DNA of 64,000 nucleotides from Sabellastarte sp. h YS-2021 (lineage: Eukaryota > Annelida > Polychaeta > Sabellida > Sabellidae): positions 82,736,706 through 82,800,705 of the forward strand of contig OZ024934.1 in assembly GCA_964017235.1 (NCBI GenBank), in the 5' to 3' direction. Below are positions 43,798-53,498 of the stretch, piece by piece. The first letter of the stretch is position 1. Each line of letters starts with the position of its first letter. The notes below the pieces were generated by a model, which worked only from the letters and a program-made list of their open reading frames with translations, was not told the DNA's origin and did no database searches. A program made the position numbers and the translations under genes.

Positions 43798-46695
43798 CTA
43801 CAGAATCTGTATTTTCCCGTAGAGCCTTTTCGCGTTGAAGGAGCAGAGATCCAAGATCTCCCTGACGGTTTTTCCACGCAAAAAAGCTATCCTGCGAGCT
43901 ACTTCATCAATTCCGTAAGGAGTGTTGAACTTTTCGGTTTTAAATGCTGGGGGGAGTAAATGAGGGGAGTCTGACTCCAGAAGAATCTTGGTTGGCTCTA
44001 AAGATCGTACCACTTCTTCCAATTCAGGATGACGCTCACTTGTTAACAACAGTCCAGTGAACCCAAACATGGCTGTCGGATATTGAGCCAACCAGGCGTC
44101 CTTTTCTTTTATTCCCCCGTTGAAGCAATGAACATGAATTCTATAAGAACCACGGTGTTTAGAGAATAGCTGACTACCCATGGTGTCCAAACATAACTCT
44201 GTGGCCTTCCTGGAATCCATACTGTCTCGGCAGTGAATAACCATGACAGTTGACCACAACTCTTTGTTGGCGTAATGCCTCAGCTGTTCTTTGAACACTT
44301 TCATCTGCTTGTCTAGATGTACGCTACAACCATCAGTCAGGTCGTAACCCATCTCGCCGATTCCCACACACTTTGGTTCCTTCAGAACGACTTCTTTGAC
44401 AGCTTTCAATTCTTCAGGGGTTACTCTGTGAGCACGCTTTGGGTGCACCCCGAAGGTAAAAAACAATCGTCGATCCTTGGACAAAGCTCGCCTCACATTC
44501 CTTGATGGAACGCCGTCAATGAAGTTGGCTATTGCAGCTTCCAATTTCATGGGGGTTTGTGGGATTGGCCCATTGGCCAGTATCTCCTCCAGATCCTCCA
44601 TTCTACTTTGCTGCTGCACACGATCAAGGTGGAAGTGAGAATCCACAAACGGTATCCTCTGTGAATTCCTCACCAAACGCACTAACCTCAATTCCCGTTC
44701 TTCTTGTGGATAGGGAATGCCCAGTGGCATTGGTTTCACTTTCTTTACCTGTGAGGGCACTGCTGGACCTGATTTCACTACTGCGGCATAACTCCTTGTG
44801 GCAGAAGAGGTTGACTCCTTTGTCTCCACTGGTTTGTTTGTTTCCATTTCTCCAGATCCCACAGACTCTGTAATCTCTTGCCTTTCCTCCCTTTCTGAGA
44901 TAACTTCTTCCCGATCTATTTCCATCTCGTCCCCCCTGTCTGGGGAAAGACTGTCCACAACTACAAACTCACTACTTTCAACTTCTTTTGCTTTCTTCTC
45001 AGATGAGGCTTTTCCCTGTGGAACCTTTCCTACTGAAGCTTGTTTTAACGATTCGGCGACAACAACAGATAGTGGCCTGAATTTTGGTACAGACTCCGCT
45101 GTGTTCGCTTTGTCCAGATTCTGTTTAACAGGCTTCTTGTGGGTCTGTTTTTCACTTGACTTCTCCTTTGATTTTGCCTGATCCGTCTGGTCACTGGTCA
45201 ATTCTACTTGAACGTCCGAATTGTCTACGCTGGCTGGTACAATGTCCCTTGTAACACGCACCTTGTCTATCTTTACACGTTTGACATTGAACTTGCTCTC
45301 TCCTATACAATTGATGAGATGAGCCAAGGCTCTCCACTGTACCAGAGAGGCTACAAGATTAGGTGGACTGATTGATGGTGTCCTTGGCAGGTTTTCTGAA
45401 TACAACCAATGGTGGAACTGGTTCATCATTTCAATATCAGGCTCTGTCACCTCGTAAGTTTTATCCGTGGTTGGATAGAATTTCAGGGACAACACCTTCT
45501 GGAGTAACGCCTTCAAATCCTCACAACCCAGGTGGTGAGCTATTTTGTTCAGCAAGTCTTCTAAGATTCGCATGCGAGAACCCAGGGGTAAATCCCCGGT
45601 TTTACTGTAGGCCTCGGTGGGCAGATGTTTACCAATCACATGCTTTTTCATATGCTTGTTCATGGAGTCGCAGCCAGTCATGAAACACTTCATCTTAGGG
45701 GTTACCCTCCTTCGTTTCTTGGATGGCTCGACAGGCTCACTTTCCCTGCTGGGTCTACCCTTCCTTATATCTTTTCTGTAAGCATATGAGGTTACATACT
45801 TCGCTTGCTTGACAGGCTTTTTGTACGTAACTTTGACCCACTCTTGTTTCCTTTTCACTGATGACTTTTGCTCAGTTGTCTCACCCGATGATTTCTGCGT
45901 CTTATCATCTATCTTCTTGGGTTCCTGAGCACCACTGGGGATATTTTCCCGTGGTCTCGGTGGAGTTGATTGAGACACACCAGAGGTACTTTCCCGTGGT
46001 CTTTGCAGACTTGACTGAGATTCACCAGAGGTTTTTTCCCGTGATCTCTGCTTGTCACTTGAGGATGTGTCTGACTTGTCTATCCTTTGGGTTCCGCTCG
46101 TAGAGGGCTTTGGAGCAGACACACTTGCAGTACTTGCTGTAGGGGCTTCACTGGTACTTGGTTCCTGCGGGGGTGCCCCTAACGCAGCAGATGGCCCCGG
46201 CCGGCTTGTACGTCGCCACGTAGAAAGACCGCGTAAATCCTCTAAACATCGCTGGAGTAGGATCCCCTTATCAAAAGGCCTCCTGCGGTTTTCAGGGTGA
46301 TTGACACTTGCCCTTATGACCTCTACCCTGAGTTCACTGTATATATCCATCAGTATAATTGTGACGGATTCATCCTCTTCCTGGGTGGTGCATTGTTGAG
46401 GATCACGTCTGTAGCGGTCGTGTGAAGCGAAATCAGTGTCATGACTTCTGCGTTCATGCCTTCTGCCATAGCTGTCATGGTCATATGGCCTTTGAGAGCG
46501 AGGTCTATCATCGTAACGACGTAACCCTCCTCCCTGGTGGTAACTTGGACGACTCCTGTCTCGGTCGCCTCCCTGATGGCCAGGTCTCCCGTAGAAATCG
46601 GTGGTGGGACTCCTACGTGGGTGGTACTCTGGCCTCCTCTCCCGATCCCTGTCTCGGGACCTCCTCCCTCGGTAGGATGACCTACCTCGATCCAT
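43798..46695 (-). CDS. Third ORF of the gypsy element: RS-rich protein with C-terminal TatD nuclease domain
   Basis: 965 codons between pol and the 3' LTR. Residues 1-100 are Arg/Ser/Asp-rich (RGRRSRDRDRERRPEYHPRR). A disordered Ser/Thr/Lys region follows, then a zinc-finger-like CFMTGCDSMNKHMKKHVIGK plus a globular segment (about 335-470), then more disordered sequence. The TatD metallo-nuclease domain is about 680-965: VDSHFHLD (HxH), FTFGVHPKRAH, GIGEMGYDL (Glu), VMVIHCRDS (His), IHVHCFNG (His) and LLESDSPHLLP (Asp). All expected metal ligands are there. The layout recalls animal TATDN2 (long disordered N-terminus, TatD at the end). Lying inside a pair of almost identical LTRs, it belongs to the element, not to the host locus. 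Its function in the element is unknown. TTGTTTCCTTCTTGTAG directly before the ATG is a good splice acceptor. Confidence 0.9.
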   Translation of the reverse strand: MDRGRSSYRGRRSRDRDRERRPEYHPRRSPTTDFYGRPGHQGGDRDRSRPSYHQGGGLRRYDDRPRSQRPYDHDSYGRRHERRSHDTDFASHDRYRRDPQQCTTQEEDESVTIILMDIYSELRVEVIRASVNHPENRRRPFDKGILLQRCLEDLRGLSTWRRTSRPGPSAALGAPPQEPSTSEAPTASTASVSAPKPSTSGTQRIDKSDTSSSDKQRSREKTSGESQSSLQRPRESTSGVSQSTPPRPRENIPSGAQEPKKIDDKTQKSSGETTEQKSSVKRKQEWVKVTYKKPVKQAKYVTSYAYRKDIRKGRPSRESEPVEPSKKRRRVTPKMKCFMTGCDSMNKHMKKHVIGKHLPTEAYSKTGDLPLGSRMRILEDLLNKIAHHLGCEDLKALLQKVLSLKFYPTTDKTYEVTEPDIEMMNQFHHWLYSENLPRTPSISPPNLVASLVQWRALAHLINCIGESKFNVKRVKIDKVRVTRDIVPASVDNSDVQVELTSDQTDQAKSKEKSSEKQTHKKPVKQNLDKANTAESVPKFRPLSVVVAESLKQASVGKVPQGKASSEKKAKEVESSEFVVVDSLSPDRGDEMEIDREEVISEREERQEITESVGSGEMETNKPVETKESTSSATRSYAAVVKSGPAVPSQVKKVKPMPLGIPYPQEERELRLVRLVRNSQRIPFVDSHFHLDRVQQQSRMEDLEEILANGPIPQTPMKLEAAIANFIDGVPSRNVRRALSKDRRLFFTFGVHPKRAHRVTPEELKAVKEVVLKEPKCVGIGEMGYDLTDGCSVHLDKQMKVFKEQLRHYANKELWSTVMVIHCRDSMDSRKATELCLDTMGSQLFSKHRGSYRIHVHCFNGGIKEKDAWLAQYPTAMFGFTGLLLTSERHPELEEVVRSLEPTKILLESDSPHLLPPAFKTEKFNTPYGIDEVARRIAFLRGKTVREILDLCSFNAKRLYGKIQIL

Positions 46696-46712
46696 CTACA
46701 AGAAGGAAACAA
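46696..46712 (-). promoter_or_regulatory. Candidate splice acceptor in front of the TatD-type ORF
   Basis: The minus strand reads TTGTTTCCTTCTTGTAG immediately before ATG 46,695. It is a strong pyrimidine tract with a terminal AG. Envelope-like third ORFs of some gypsy elements are made from spliced mRNA, so a similar route is plausible. Confidence 0.45.
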
Positions 46713-46812
46713 CCGTGTAAGTCCCCAAAACGTGAGAGCTATAGTTGATTAGTAACTCGTAAACTTCACCTGGTAAGCCATGCCAACTTTGGTAACAAGA
46801 CACTTAACTACC

Positions 46813-49800
46813 TTAACTATAGTAATCTACCAGGTGTCTGGGCCTCCTGCTTTCCCGGCCGGCTCTCGTTACTGAGGGTTTGCTTACTTCTTGGTTACCT
46901 TCATCTGTTGTATTTACTTTTAACTCTTCTTCCAAAACTAAAGAATCATTAGCTTCCATACCTGAATCAGCTGTATCCTGACAGTTCACTTCAAATAAGT
47001 GACTAAGATTCAGATCATCATCTCCCTGGCAAATTGAAGTGTTCTCACAAAGTTCAGATTGATTACCTAATAGCTGATTCCTCTTACGAAGCAACCATAT
47101 GGGGATGTTTCGATCACAACAGGGTTTTAACCTATCATGATGTATGATGACTGGCTTCTTCTTTCCCGTAACCTCAAAAAGGATTGGTGTTACCACTTTA
47201 GTCACCAACATCGGGCCCTTCCATATCTGCTGCAATTTGCTACTTTGTCCAATCTTCCGGGCAGAATCTAATAAATAAACCAAGTCACCTACTTCATATG
47301 TGTTCTCCTTCAGCCTCAGGTCATAGTCTTTCTTCTGTCTCATTTGTGTTGACCCTAGATTTTCTCTTGCTAAAGTATGAACTTTATTCAAAATAGTTCT
47401 CAACTTTAATACATACTCGGCAGGAGTTTTATTCTCACCTTCTTCGGTAATGCCGATCATTAGATTGACAGGCAGGATAACCTCACGACCTAGCATCATC
47501 AAATTTGGAGTAAAACCAGTATTTCGATTAATGGTGGACCTTATTGCTCCAGCTAGCTGTGGAAGATGCTCATCCCAAGTATGATGATTACCTTCTAAAA
47601 AACATCTGATTAACTGTAGCAATGTTCGGTTATACCTCTCCACTTGACCATTTGAACAAGGTCTGTATGGTGTCGTCCTCTTTTTGACAATATGCAATAA
47701 CTCACAAACAGAAGCAAACAGGTTACCATCAAAGTTTTTACCTTGATCGGTGTGTATCTCCAATGGACATCCAAATCTGGAAATGAAACCATCAACTACA
47801 CATCTGGCTACTTCTTCAGCTGATTGATGTGGAAGAGGAAAACATTCCAACCATTTAGTAAACTGGTCCACGATCATAAGTACATACTGATTACCTTTGG
47901 AACTTGGCGTAAATGGTCCTAGTATATCAATATGAACCCTCTCCAATGGCGAACCTGCATGGAATTGGCCTAACGCAGCTTTTGCCCTAACATTTGCCTT
48001 CTTATTCTTATTACACTCAGAACAAGACTTCACAAACAGTTCCACATCCTTCCTCAGATTATACCACATAAAAGATTGCTTCACTCTAGCTAAGGTTTTA
48101 GCTATTCCCATATGGCCAGAAAGTGGTATGTCATGATTAAGGGACATAACCTCTTGTTTAAGCTTATCAGCAACCATGAGTAATAATCTGTCACCAGCTT
48201 CTTCCTTCCACTTATAATACAACAGCCCATCTTTATAAAGTAATTGCTTCCTACAAATATAAAAATGTTTAACGGCTGGACTACTCAGGTATAACTCCCT
48301 TTGTTCAGGCTCCTTCTCACTTAATATCCATGCAATTAGTTTACCTAAACATGGATCAGAAGATTGAATCTCACTCATCTCACTTGTAGTGTAACCAGTT
48401 ATCCAAGGTACTGATCTACTCACCGGTTTCACTAAGTTTACTGTCCTAACCGCGAGAGGAACAACGTCATCAACTTCCTCACTGAATCTGGACCACTGAT
48501 TGTGTGCTCTGAGACAATACTTACAACCAGCACAAGGTAGTGAATTCGGATCGGAACCAGCTCTGTAACAATCACAAAATGGTATATCATCTGTTACGCG
48601 TGACAATGCATCTGCATTACCGTGCCTCACTCCAGGACGATGGATTACAGTCATATCAAATTGACTTAGTTCCTCTAGCCACCTAGCCAGTTGACCTTCT
48701 ATATACTTGAATCTTAAGAGCCAAGTTAAACTATTGTGATCTGTCCTTACTAGGAATTTCCTACCAAGTAGATAGTGTCTATACTGTCTAGTAAACCTCA
48801 CAACAGCTAACAACTCCTTCCTAGTTACACAGTACTTCCTCTGCTCAGGTGTAAGCACAAAACTCCCATAGCTTATGACTCGCTCGGTACCGTCTTGAAC
48901 TTGGGAAAGTACAGCTCCAATAGAATGGTCCGACGCATCTGTGTCTAAAATAAACATGTCATCTGAATTTGGATAAGCTAGAACTGGTGCTGTTGTCAAC
49001 TTTCCAATCAAATCCTCGAAAGCTTCTTGATGCTTCCCCTGCCAGTTGAAAATGGCTTTGCTACCTGTCAACTCATACAACACTGACGTTACCTTAGCAT
49101 AATCCCTGATGTGTTCCCTGTGGTAATTTAGAAAACCCAAGAATTTCTCAACATCTTTTACTGATTTCGGAATAGGCCAGCTTTTGACTTTCTCAATGTT
49201 GTTTGGATTTACACCTACTCCCTCTGAGCTGACTATCCTACCCAGAAACGTGGTTTCAGTCTGGAACAAGACACATTTCTTAGGTTTAAGCTTAAGGTTA
49301 TATTTCGCAAATCTTTCAAAAGTAGTGCGGAGATTTTTTATATGATCTTGAAAGTGTTTACCCAGCACAATTACATCATCAAGATAGGCCAGTATTTTAT
49401 CCCAGGTTAATCCCCTCAGGACCAGTTGGATCACTCTTTGAAAAGTAGCTGGGGCGTTGCATAAACCAAAGGCCATTCTTCGGTGTTCAAACAACCCAAA
49501 CTTGGTAATAAATGCTGTCTTATGCCTATCCTGTTCATCAATTTCTATCTGCCAGTATCCGGAAGCCATGTCTAATGTGGAGAAATACATGTTTCCAGAA
49601 AGTTGGTCTAAACATTGAGATATTGACGGCAATGGAAATAAGTCCTTAACCGTTTTATCATTAAGACATCGGAAATCAACGCAATATCTCACACTCCCAT
49701 CTTTTTTCCGCACTAACACTGGAGCGGATGCCCAGTCTGAGGATGATTCGGAAATAACTCCTGTTTCTAACATTAATTTCAAATTCTCTTCCTCCTCCTT

Positions 49801-50754
49801 TTCAAAACCGATTGGTGTCCTACGCATTGGTTGTTTTACAGGTCTTTCATCTCCGGTATTAATTTTATGTTTAATTTCAGAGAAACAACCCAAATCTCCA
49901 CTACCTTTAGAGAAAATATGTTGAAATTCTAACAAAAGTGTCCTTAACTGTTTCTGTTCTGAACTGTCTAAGTTGTTAACAGAACGACTGAACAAACCTG
50001 ACAAATGTTCTGGTAATTCGTCTACTTGTTGGGATGGTGGCTTATCTGTTATTGACCTCACCTTGAATGACGAATCAGTGTCTGTAACCTCTAGCACCAC
50101 ATCACATTGAATAGCATGCCCAATGACATGACCTTTCTTCAATCTAACATACCTGTTCTGATCATTCACCAGTTGTACCGGAACATGTGTGCCTCCACCG
50201 GTGACCACAGTGTTCGGTATCAGCAACCCCTGACTGTTGACTGAATGTATAGCATAGGTTTCATTTAGTAAAGAAGACTTAACTAAAGTTCTAACTACGC
50301 TATTAGGAGGTATAACAGTCTTCTTATCTATAGTTACAGGGCAAACTTCAAAACTATCTCCTGATTCTGTTTTGAACAAGTGAATCCCTTTCTTCTCATC
50401 ATTCAATGTGAATATGTAGTTTCGAAAATCTAATTTTGCTCCAAAATGGCACAAAAAATCAATCCCAATGATAAGGGGTTCAGCTATCTGTGCTACATAA
50501 ACATTCCAAAAGTTTTTTGTTTGACCAAAAGTTATTTCAATTCCTTCAAGTAACCAAGCGTCAACATCTACTTCTCTACAAATACCATTTAACCTCACCT
50601 TTTCTTTCAAACAAGGTTTTGGAATCAATTTGTTATACACATCAAAGTTTACTACAGTTACTTCTGAACCGGTATCTAACAAGGCATTCACCTGTATTCC
50701 ATTTAATGAACACGGAATTAAGGCACTCAAATTATTTTGGTTCTCTTGACACAA
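46813..50754 (-). CDS. pol: Pol of the gypsy element
   Basis: About 1,313 codons in one frame. Aspartic protease: ALLDTGSEVTVVN (residues about 24-36). Reverse transcriptase: VLVRKKDGSVRYCVDFR, MAFGLCNAPATFQRVI and YLDDVIVLG (about 459). RNase H: LDTDASDHSIGAVLSQ (about 600) and DHNSLTWLL. Integrase zinc finger: HDIPLSGHMG and CSECNK (about 873-915). Integrase DDE core: VHIDILGPF, IHTDQGKNF and NGQVERYNRTL (about 940-1,040). A GPY/F-type module, WKGPMLV, IIHHDRLKPC (about 1,180-1,210), follows. No chromodomain was seen. The domain order PR-RT-RH-IN identifies Ty3/gypsy. All catalytic residues I could check are present. Confidence 0.95.
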   Translation of the reverse strand: MCQENQNNLSALIPCSLNGIQVNALLDTGSEVTVVNFDVYNKLIPKPCLKEKVRLNGICREVDVDAWLLEGIEITFGQTKNFWNVYVAQIAEPLIIGIDFLCHFGAKLDFRNYIFTLNDEKKGIHLFKTESGDSFEVCPVTIDKKTVIPPNSVVRTLVKSSLLNETYAIHSVNSQGLLIPNTVVTGGGTHVPVQLVNDQNRYVRLKKGHVIGHAIQCDVVLEVTDTDSSFKVRSITDKPPSQQVDELPEHLSGLFSRSVNNLDSSEQKQLRTLLLEFQHIFSKGSGDLGCFSEIKHKINTGDERPVKQPMRRTPIGFEKEEEENLKLMLETGVISESSSDWASAPVLVRKKDGSVRYCVDFRCLNDKTVKDLFPLPSISQCLDQLSGNMYFSTLDMASGYWQIEIDEQDRHKTAFITKFGLFEHRRMAFGLCNAPATFQRVIQLVLRGLTWDKILAYLDDVIVLGKHFQDHIKNLRTTFERFAKYNLKLKPKKCVLFQTETTFLGRIVSSEGVGVNPNNIEKVKSWPIPKSVKDVEKFLGFLNYHREHIRDYAKVTSVLYELTGSKAIFNWQGKHQEAFEDLIGKLTTAPVLAYPNSDDMFILDTDASDHSIGAVLSQVQDGTERVISYGSFVLTPEQRKYCVTRKELLAVVRFTRQYRHYLLGRKFLVRTDHNSLTWLLRFKYIEGQLARWLEELSQFDMTVIHRPGVRHGNADALSRVTDDIPFCDCYRAGSDPNSLPCAGCKYCLRAHNQWSRFSEEVDDVVPLAVRTVNLVKPVSRSVPWITGYTTSEMSEIQSSDPCLGKLIAWILSEKEPEQRELYLSSPAVKHFYICRKQLLYKDGLLYYKWKEEAGDRLLLMVADKLKQEVMSLNHDIPLSGHMGIAKTLARVKQSFMWYNLRKDVELFVKSCSECNKNKKANVRAKAALGQFHAGSPLERVHIDILGPFTPSSKGNQYVLMIVDQFTKWLECFPLPHQSAEEVARCVVDGFISRFGCPLEIHTDQGKNFDGNLFASVCELLHIVKKRTTPYRPCSNGQVERYNRTLLQLIRCFLEGNHHTWDEHLPQLAGAIRSTINRNTGFTPNLMMLGREVILPVNLMIGITEEGENKTPAEYVLKLRTILNKVHTLARENLGSTQMRQKKDYDLRLKENTYEVGDLVYLLDSARKIGQSSKLQQIWKGPMLVTKVVTPILFEVTGKKKPVIIHHDRLKPCCDRNIPIWLLRKRNQLLGNQSELCENTSICQGDDDLNLSHLFEVNCQDTADSGMEANDSLVLEEELKVNTTDEGNQEVSKPSVTRAGRESRRPRHLVDYYS

Positions 50755-50873
50755 TTGTTGACATGCAAAACTGACTCCTTTACTACATTTATGAACATGC
50801 TTGGTAACTGTCTTAACTAATGAATCTAAACTATTATGTTGGGCCAGATCATTGGGAATTCGCCCGTCCCGGT

Positions 50874-53498
50874 CTAATAGTTTAAATTAAACTTAACTTG
50901 ACTATCTCCAGGCTGCCCCTGCAGTGGTGTCCCAATCTTCCACTCCTGATTGGCACGCTCCGGGGATAGCTTCTGCCTACTAGTCGCTGGTGGTGGTGAC
51001 CGGTAATCCTGCTCACGTGACCTCCAGGACTGGGATGGTGGCGACCTTGACCCCTGATCTTTCTGCCTCCAGTTTGGATTAGATGCACCTTGACTGTCGC
51101 CTCGCGATCTCCAATTGCGGTCATCACCCCTCCTAGGGCTTGAATTTGGTGATCCTCGCCGTCTAGGACACTGTTTAACAAAATGACTCGGAGATCCGCA
51201 TTCAAAACAACCTTGGTTTCTGGGTGGCGACCTATAACCCTGATTTGGTGGATTTTGTAACAAGTTCAACATTTTCCCAAACAAGGTTTTCAGCTCCCGC
51301 ATTTCTGTTTCAACAGATGAGTGCTCCTGCTGTGGTTTGGTTGTTGGTGGTCTCAATTTATTCTGAATACTGCGCACCAGAGGTTTTTCCTCCATAGTAG
51401 TATCCAGCTCATCACTGTTGCTGTTACTCGACTTGTCAGCAGTTTGGATGAAATGCACTTTCTTGTTCTGACCTTTCTTGCCCAACACTGCTCTTCTGTA
51501 CTGTGAAGCTGATTGCACAAACTTGTAGGCTTCCTCCAGGCTTGTCGGCTTCTTGTCACAAATGGCAAGTACAGCTCCTTTCTCCCGGCATCCCTTCAGG
51601 AAGACCTCAATGAACAGGGTGTTATCTTGTTCACTTGGGCTGGAACCTGGATATGCTCTCATGATCATTCCTTGAAGTCGGGCTAAATACTTCTCAAGTG
51701 GTTCGTCTTCTCTCTGTTCAATGTTGAGTATGTCCCAACGAATGGCAGATGCAGGTTCAGTTTTGTCAAAGAACCCCTCGAACCTCTTTTTTATTTCCAA
51801 GAAATTCATTTCGTTCCGCTCCGGCAAGACGCTGTAATACTCTGCCGCATCTTTCTTCAAACACATGGAGAAGTTGTCCAATTTCTCTCGCTCAGACCAT
51901 CTGCAACGGTCAGCTACGGTCTCAAACTGGGAGATGAATCCTCGCCAGCCTTCACCAGAGAAAGACATCTTTGGAACTTGCATCCTGGAAAATTTTGCAA
52001 CGGAACGGTTATTTCTGGTATTCGGTCTAAAGCTACTTTCATCATCTGAGTTTGTTGAATTTGATGAATTGCTGTATTTGTAAGACCTATTTCTTCTCCT
52101 TCGGGCACTCCTTGATGAATGATCTGCACTCCCCAAGGGCTCCATGGTCTTCTTCAGTTCCTCTTTTATCACCTCTCTCATCATGGTTTCAAAGTCACCT
52201 TTAACTGGACTGAGTTGGGGCATGACAACTTGAGGCTGATTATGACCAACTGATTGTCGTGGCTGAATTGTATCCCTGTTTTCCTGCTGTGAAGTGTTGC
52301 GAAAGGCGGGTGGATGATACAATTCCCGTGACTTTTTGCTGTATGACTGTGGAGGTCTTGACTGTGTCATGGACTTAGGTTGAGGGTCACAAGGTTGATC
52401 TTGTGGTGCACCTCTAAGCTGCGACGGCTGTCCATAATGCACAGACTTAGGCGGGAAAGGGGGAGACTGTGGTCTTTGTCCTGCAGACTTGGAAGGGAAA
52501 GGGGTAGATTGGGGGTAATGATACCTGGGAAGTATCTGTGGAACAGGGGAATCTAACAGATGTCGATCAGGGTTATGGGCCTGACGCAAGCTCAAATCCA
52601 ATCCCGTCCACTCTGGTTCATCTACCTCTGACTCAAACGGGTAAGTCACACCAAACTTCTGCTTGAGTTCAGTTGCACCTTGGTTGATTTTCCGTACCAC
52701 AGCATTTGTCTTTTCGTTAAGTGACAACATCCTCACTTTACTTTCCCCCTGATAACTTTTGTATTGCGAAATCAGGTTGCGTTTGTCGATGTCTGTCTGC
52801 ACTATGTCGGATCGGCACCTTTCTGATTTTGCAAGATATTCACGCTCAAAATTCGATCTATCCTGTTTCAGCTGCCGTGCTTGCTCGTAGGATTCTTCAA
52901 GCTGATCCAATGCTTCTTGCTTCCTAGCTTCCTGCTTCATCTGATCTGGAAAACGTTCTTGTCCAGGACTTGTTATTTTTGACTTCACAACATGTTGTTT
53001 TTCTTTGTCGGATCCACTACTTGACCTACTTGAGCCTGATGACCTTCGCTCGACCTTCGTTCTTAAGTCACTGACGTCCTTCTTGATATCATCAAATTCA
53101 TCAGCCATTTGGTCTATTCGGCCGTGAATACCGGACACATCATCCTTAATGGATTGAATTTCACCAGAAACTTTCCCACTAAGTTGTTGGATTTCAGCTC
53201 TGACAGAGTCAAATGCCCCGGTCATCGTCTGACAAAACTGCTTCAAGTCAATGGCTTCTGACTTCATCGGGCTTCCAACAGGATCAAACACAAGTTCTCC
53301 TTGCTGGACAATCCTCTCTTTGACATGCTTGGGGATGTCCAACATCATGAACACACTTTCACTGATTGACCCAACTGCCTCCCTCATGTCAACGATCAAT
53401 GCGGCACGCTTTGATCCAATGTCAACCAGATCCTCCAACTCCTTCTTTGACGCAACATTGACGTTCAATGGTTTGGTAGCCATCTTGAATTTCAACAC
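50874..53498 (-). CDS. gag: Gag of the gypsy element
   Basis: 874 codons, uninterrupted. At the N-terminus, residues about 8-65, LNVNVASKKELEDLVDIGSK followed by RAALIVDMRE, LDIPKHVKERI resembles a ComEA-type helix-hairpin-helix DNA-binding fold, which is unusual for Gag. Charged, probably coiled regions and a Ser/Pro/Gln-rich part follow. A retrotransposon Gag core has FLEIKKRFEGFFDK and EPLEKYLARLQGMIM (about residues 565-620). A CCHC zinc knuckle CFECGSPSHFVKQC lies at about 763-776, with an Arg-rich tail after it. It forms the particle and binds the element RNA. Pol lies downstream in another frame, so Gag-Pol is probably made by a frame change, as in many gypsy elements. Confidence 0.9.
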   Translation of the reverse strand: MLKFKMATKPLNVNVASKKELEDLVDIGSKRAALIVDMREAVGSISESVFMMLDIPKHVKERIVQQGELVFDPVGSPMKSEAIDLKQFCQTMTGAFDSVRAEIQQLSGKVSGEIQSIKDDVSGIHGRIDQMADEFDDIKKDVSDLRTKVERRSSGSSRSSSGSDKEKQHVVKSKITSPGQERFPDQMKQEARKQEALDQLEESYEQARQLKQDRSNFEREYLAKSERCRSDIVQTDIDKRNLISQYKSYQGESKVRMLSLNEKTNAVVRKINQGATELKQKFGVTYPFESEVDEPEWTGLDLSLRQAHNPDRHLLDSPVPQILPRYHYPQSTPFPSKSAGQRPQSPPFPPKSVHYGQPSQLRGAPQDQPCDPQPKSMTQSRPPQSYSKKSRELYHPPAFRNTSQQENRDTIQPRQSVGHNQPQVVMPQLSPVKGDFETMMREVIKEELKKTMEPLGSADHSSRSARRRRNRSYKYSNSSNSTNSDDESSFRPNTRNNRSVAKFSRMQVPKMSFSGEGWRGFISQFETVADRCRWSEREKLDNFSMCLKKDAAEYYSVLPERNEMNFLEIKKRFEGFFDKTEPASAIRWDILNIEQREDEPLEKYLARLQGMIMRAYPGSSPSEQDNTLFIEVFLKGCREKGAVLAICDKKPTSLEEAYKFVQSASQYRRAVLGKKGQNKKVHFIQTADKSSNSNSDELDTTMEEKPLVRSIQNKLRPPTTKPQQEHSSVETEMRELKTLFGKMLNLLQNPPNQGYRSPPRNQGCFECGSPSHFVKQCPRRRGSPNSSPRRGDDRNWRSRGDSQGASNPNWRQKDQGSRSPPSQSWRSREQDYRSPPPATSRQKLSPERANQEWKIGTPLQGQPGDSQVKFNLNY

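Noticed and set aside
43798-46695. TatD ORF as an ordinary host TATDN2 gene
   Set aside because: It has no introns and lies between pol and a 3' LTR, within LTRs that are 301/302 identical, so it is part of the retroelement.
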